Shown here one piece after another: positions 8,615 through 10,748 of a stretch of 10,748 nt of DNA; position 1 is the stretch's first letter; every line of letters begins with the position of its first letter. Origin of the DNA: Chlamydomonas sphaeroides (taxonomy: Eukaryota > Chlorophyta > Chlorophyceae > Chlamydomonadales > Chlamydomonadaceae); NCBI GenBank assembly GCA_001662425.1, contig BDDC01001185.1, positions 16,417 to 27,164 of the forward strand. The letters run 5' to 3'. Under the pieces are notes generated by a model that did no database searches, was not told the origin of the DNA, and saw only the letters and a list, made by a program, of their open reading frames with translations. The translations under genes were made by a program, and so were the position numbers.

Positions 8615-9891
8615 GGCCAGCGGCCGGATGCACACAGCCAGGGGCCGACGGAGGCTGGCCGGGTGGGACATGGACGCCGGCAAGCCATGCGGCGGCTACG
8701 TAGATGTTTGAAAACCAGACCAGCGGGGGCGGTACGCTTCGGACGGCCCTCATTAGCCAGGAGGCCTCCGCCGGTGCGTGCTGGCTATCTATAGCCACGA
8801 TAACGCCAGTGCTAGCCACGCTGCCGGGGTGCCGGGGTGCAGGTCTAGTGCCGCGTGGTGACGTTTGGGACGGTGACGACGTGGCGCTTGGGATGCACGG
8901 AGCTTGTGCCCCGGACTGAGGACAACTATGTCCCAGCGGCTTGAATGCACGCCAGGACCCGCGCCGAGCAGGCACGCACCGGGCCCCGTGGACCATGCCC
9001 TCGCCTGCACCCCGTCCCCGTATCCGCCCCCGGCCCCCGGTACGACCCAGGACCGAGCCCACGGGGGGATCAGGGCGCCGGCAGCCGCCACATAGCTGCT
9101 GCCGACCCGTGCCTAGGGCCTCGCTGTAGGCCAGGCAGACCACGCCCCACCGGCAGACTGCACGCCTCGGGCGCCGCCTGGACCACCCCCAGCGCCGCCT
9201 GGGGGGGAGGAGGGAGGACCGCGGCCCCGGAATGCTGCGACACGACGCCTTTCAGCGCGCCTGCCATGGGGCAGTCCCAGAGTGACGGACGGCTAATGCA
9301 GAGACGCTACCGGCATGCAGCAGGGCATCGTAACCGACTGTCCAGCTGCACTTCCGGGGGCCTTGAGTCCCCGACGTCCTGGCGATGCCGTTGTGCCTCG
9401 GGTAAGATGTGCGAAAGGGGCCGTTGGAAGTCGCCTTGGGACGCGGCGCCATTTCGCTCGCGCGGACGAGGCGGGCGTCGCCCAGACACGAAGGACGAGC
9501 ACGCCGCGCAACCGACATCGGGGCAAGCGTACAGCGCACGGCCCCGCCGCTAGAAGCGAACACTCACAAACCAAGGGGGGCTGCTTTGTCGCCATTTCAT
9601 GCAACTGCCTGCGGTCAGCGATGCGTGCTGGCTTTGGTTTCGTTGCCATCCTAACTAAATGTATAGTCGCACCTGCGGGCGCGATGCTGGCTCAGCCTGA
9701 AACGACTACAGACATTGTAAGCTGTAATTGCTATATCATTACCACACCTGAGGCGAGCACGCGTCGCGCGCCCAGTCGCTGCGCGTACTCCGCATTCCGA
9801 TAACCAGTAGTGTGAAACGCTGTGGTTTCAGATCTTCCCGGTTTAGTACATAAGGCGCCGCGGGCTTTGTGAAAGTCATTGGACGACTGTC
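8615..9891. other. Gene-poor interval upstream of the second gene
   Basis: I see no supported gene here. Open frames in all phases are Arg/Pro-rich without consistent codon bias. Minor features are an 8-base tandem (gccggggt twice, 8823–8838), a repeated gcgccgcctgg at about 9171 and 9193, C-rich and G-rich runs between 9000 and 9230, and two tgtaa strings near 9717–9727. From about 9580 the sequence becomes less GC-rich. A small hairpin (tgaaac/gtttca, 9813–9830) lies in the last 80 bases, which are likely the promoter and 5' UTR of the second gene. Confidence 0.4.
9847..9855 (+). promoter_or_regulatory. Weak TATA-like string (tacataagg) upstream of second gene
   Basis: The string lies about 40 bases before the first ATG at 9892 and is the only AT-rich core at a suitable distance. 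It departs from the TATAAA consensus, so this is a tentative call based on position. Confidence 0.2.
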
Positions 9892-10748
9892 ATGCGTCAA
9901 TTAAAACGGCACTCAAGCGGCGCCATGGCGCCGCAGACACAATTCTGCCGCGCTTTCGCGCCTACCTCCAGCTATGGTCGGCTAGCTGCCCTTGCGCTTC
10001 TCGCCATGCTTGCGATGACAGCTGATGCGAAGCGCACGTTGCTGCAGAAGGGTGGTGGAAATGGAGGAGGCAACACCTGTACCTCGTGCTCGCAGTTCAC
10101 CGGCACCAGCTCCGGCCTCTACACCGGCGCAGGCTGCATGCGCATCAGCTGCTCCAATGTCAACCTCGCGGCCGGCACGCAGACTGTGACCATCTCGTTT
10201 GCGGATTGCGCCAAATCGACACTGAGCTGGGCATGCTGCCGCGACACCCGCTGCACGTCACTTAGCTGCGCATCGCCCGGAACAAATGACCGCTTCACAC
10301 CGGATTTCGCGTGCGACCAGGTTGGTTACATAAGTTGCGGAAACGCCGGGCCGCCGCGGGCTTCGTTTATAGCATCGTGTTGCCTGCGCAAAAGGACAAG
10401 CTTCATCGATCACACCTTACCTGACCTTGCGCCTCCCGGCCCGCAGGTGACGAGCATGTCGTACGTCATCCCCCTCACCATGTACAGCATGCCGGTCCAG
10501 GTGAGCGGCGCGGCCTTTAGCGGATAAGTCGCGGCGAAAGCGTCTGCGAGGGTGACATGAGGGGAGAAAGAACGCGTTCGTGCGAGCTGGGGCGGCTTAC
10601 TCGAGGCCTCCCCTTTGCCCGTCCCGGCTCATCGCGCTGCCTCCTGTTGCCCCCCTCGCGTGCCATCTCTATCCTACCCTTCCCACCTCGCGCCCCAGAT
10701 CCACGACGGCACGCTTACCGGCAACCTGCTGTCGAGCAGCTGCTCCGC
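9892..10748 (+). CDS. Putative secreted Cys-rich protein (3' partial, spliced)
   Basis: The first ATG at 9892 opens a 143-codon exon ending at 10320. An alternative start is the in-frame ATG at 9925, which has a better context (gccATGG). A hydrophobic stretch at residues 31–42 followed by ADA (44–46) predicts signal-peptidase cleavage before KRTLLQ. The protein should therefore enter the secretory pathway and may be a wall or extracellular-matrix component (inference). The mature part starts Gly-rich (KGGGNGGGN) and then has ten cysteines in exon 1, including CTSC, CMRISC and ACC. Two introns are inferred: 10321–10446 (gttggt…cccgcag, phase 0) and 10501–10698 (gtgagc…gccccag, phase 0, with an in-frame stop at 10525). 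Exon 2 (10447–10500) encodes VTSMSYVIPLTMYSMPVQ. Exon 3 starts at 10699 (IHDGTLTGNLL…) and leaves the window. Codon bias is weaker than in the first gene. I do not recognise the family; it lacks the features of pherophorins I could check by eye. Confidence 0.65.
9917..9934. repeat. 18-bp perfect palindrome centred on an in-frame ATG
   Basis: GCGGCGCCATGGCGCCGC is self-complementary over all 18 bases. The second in-frame ATG of the secreted-protein gene (9925) sits at its centre. In RNA it could form a local GC-rich helix, or two molecules could pair through it. Confidence 0.85.

Noticed and set aside
9315..9803. 162-codon + strand frame upstream of the secreted-protein gene
   Set aside because: It has no codon bias or recognisable motif, and its stop lies in the likely promoter region of the next gene. 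Two other frames are equally open over the same bases.

Overview
The window looks like nuclear DNA from a GC-rich eukaryote, most likely a green alga (Chlorophyta). I infer this from many short exons with strong G/C bias at third codon positions, GT–AG introns whose donors mostly read GTGNGN, Ala/Leu/Gln-rich protein sequence, and a secreted Cys-rich protein with a 'KRTLLQ' motif just after the signal peptide, a feature common in chlorophyte secreted proteins. There are no bacterial operons, Shine-Dalgarno sites, tRNA or rRNA genes that I can see.

Left part (1–3316, possibly to about 3498): the 3' portion of a multi-exon gene on the + strand. Eight exons can be read, with seven introns of 177–364 bp. 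Six introns are phase 0 and one is phase 1. The 5' end lies outside the window. The product is an Ala/Leu-rich, probably all-helical protein that I do not recognise. The introns carry simple repeats: a GGCCGGCGGATGG-type minisatellite, a GCCTGY hexamer array, an 11-base C run and a 29-bp tandem duplication.

Middle part (about 3317–9891): roughly 6.5 kb, visibly less GC-rich than the genes, with no convincing gene. It has scattered palindromes and hairpins, a few TATA-like strings and some open frames of doubtful value. The clearest structure is a pair of inverted copies of a short MITE-like element at 7786–7939 and 8369–8614. Both copies have related ~22-bp terminal inverted repeats (core ATGACACAGTRCGTCC). 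The right copy has 87 extra internal bases that themselves have inverted ends.

Right part (9892–10748): the 5' portion of a second + strand gene. It encodes a signal-peptide-bearing, Cys-rich secreted protein. Two introns are inferred, the first an in-frame, stop-free 126-bp 'exitron-like' segment. Its second possible start codon sits exactly at the centre of an 18-bp perfect palindrome. The gene runs off the right edge.

The two genes point the same way, are separated by the gene-poor interval, and show no sign of working together. I see no evidence for a novel multi-gene system. The most interesting items are the MITE pair, the nested insertion, the start-codon palindrome and the exitron-like intron.
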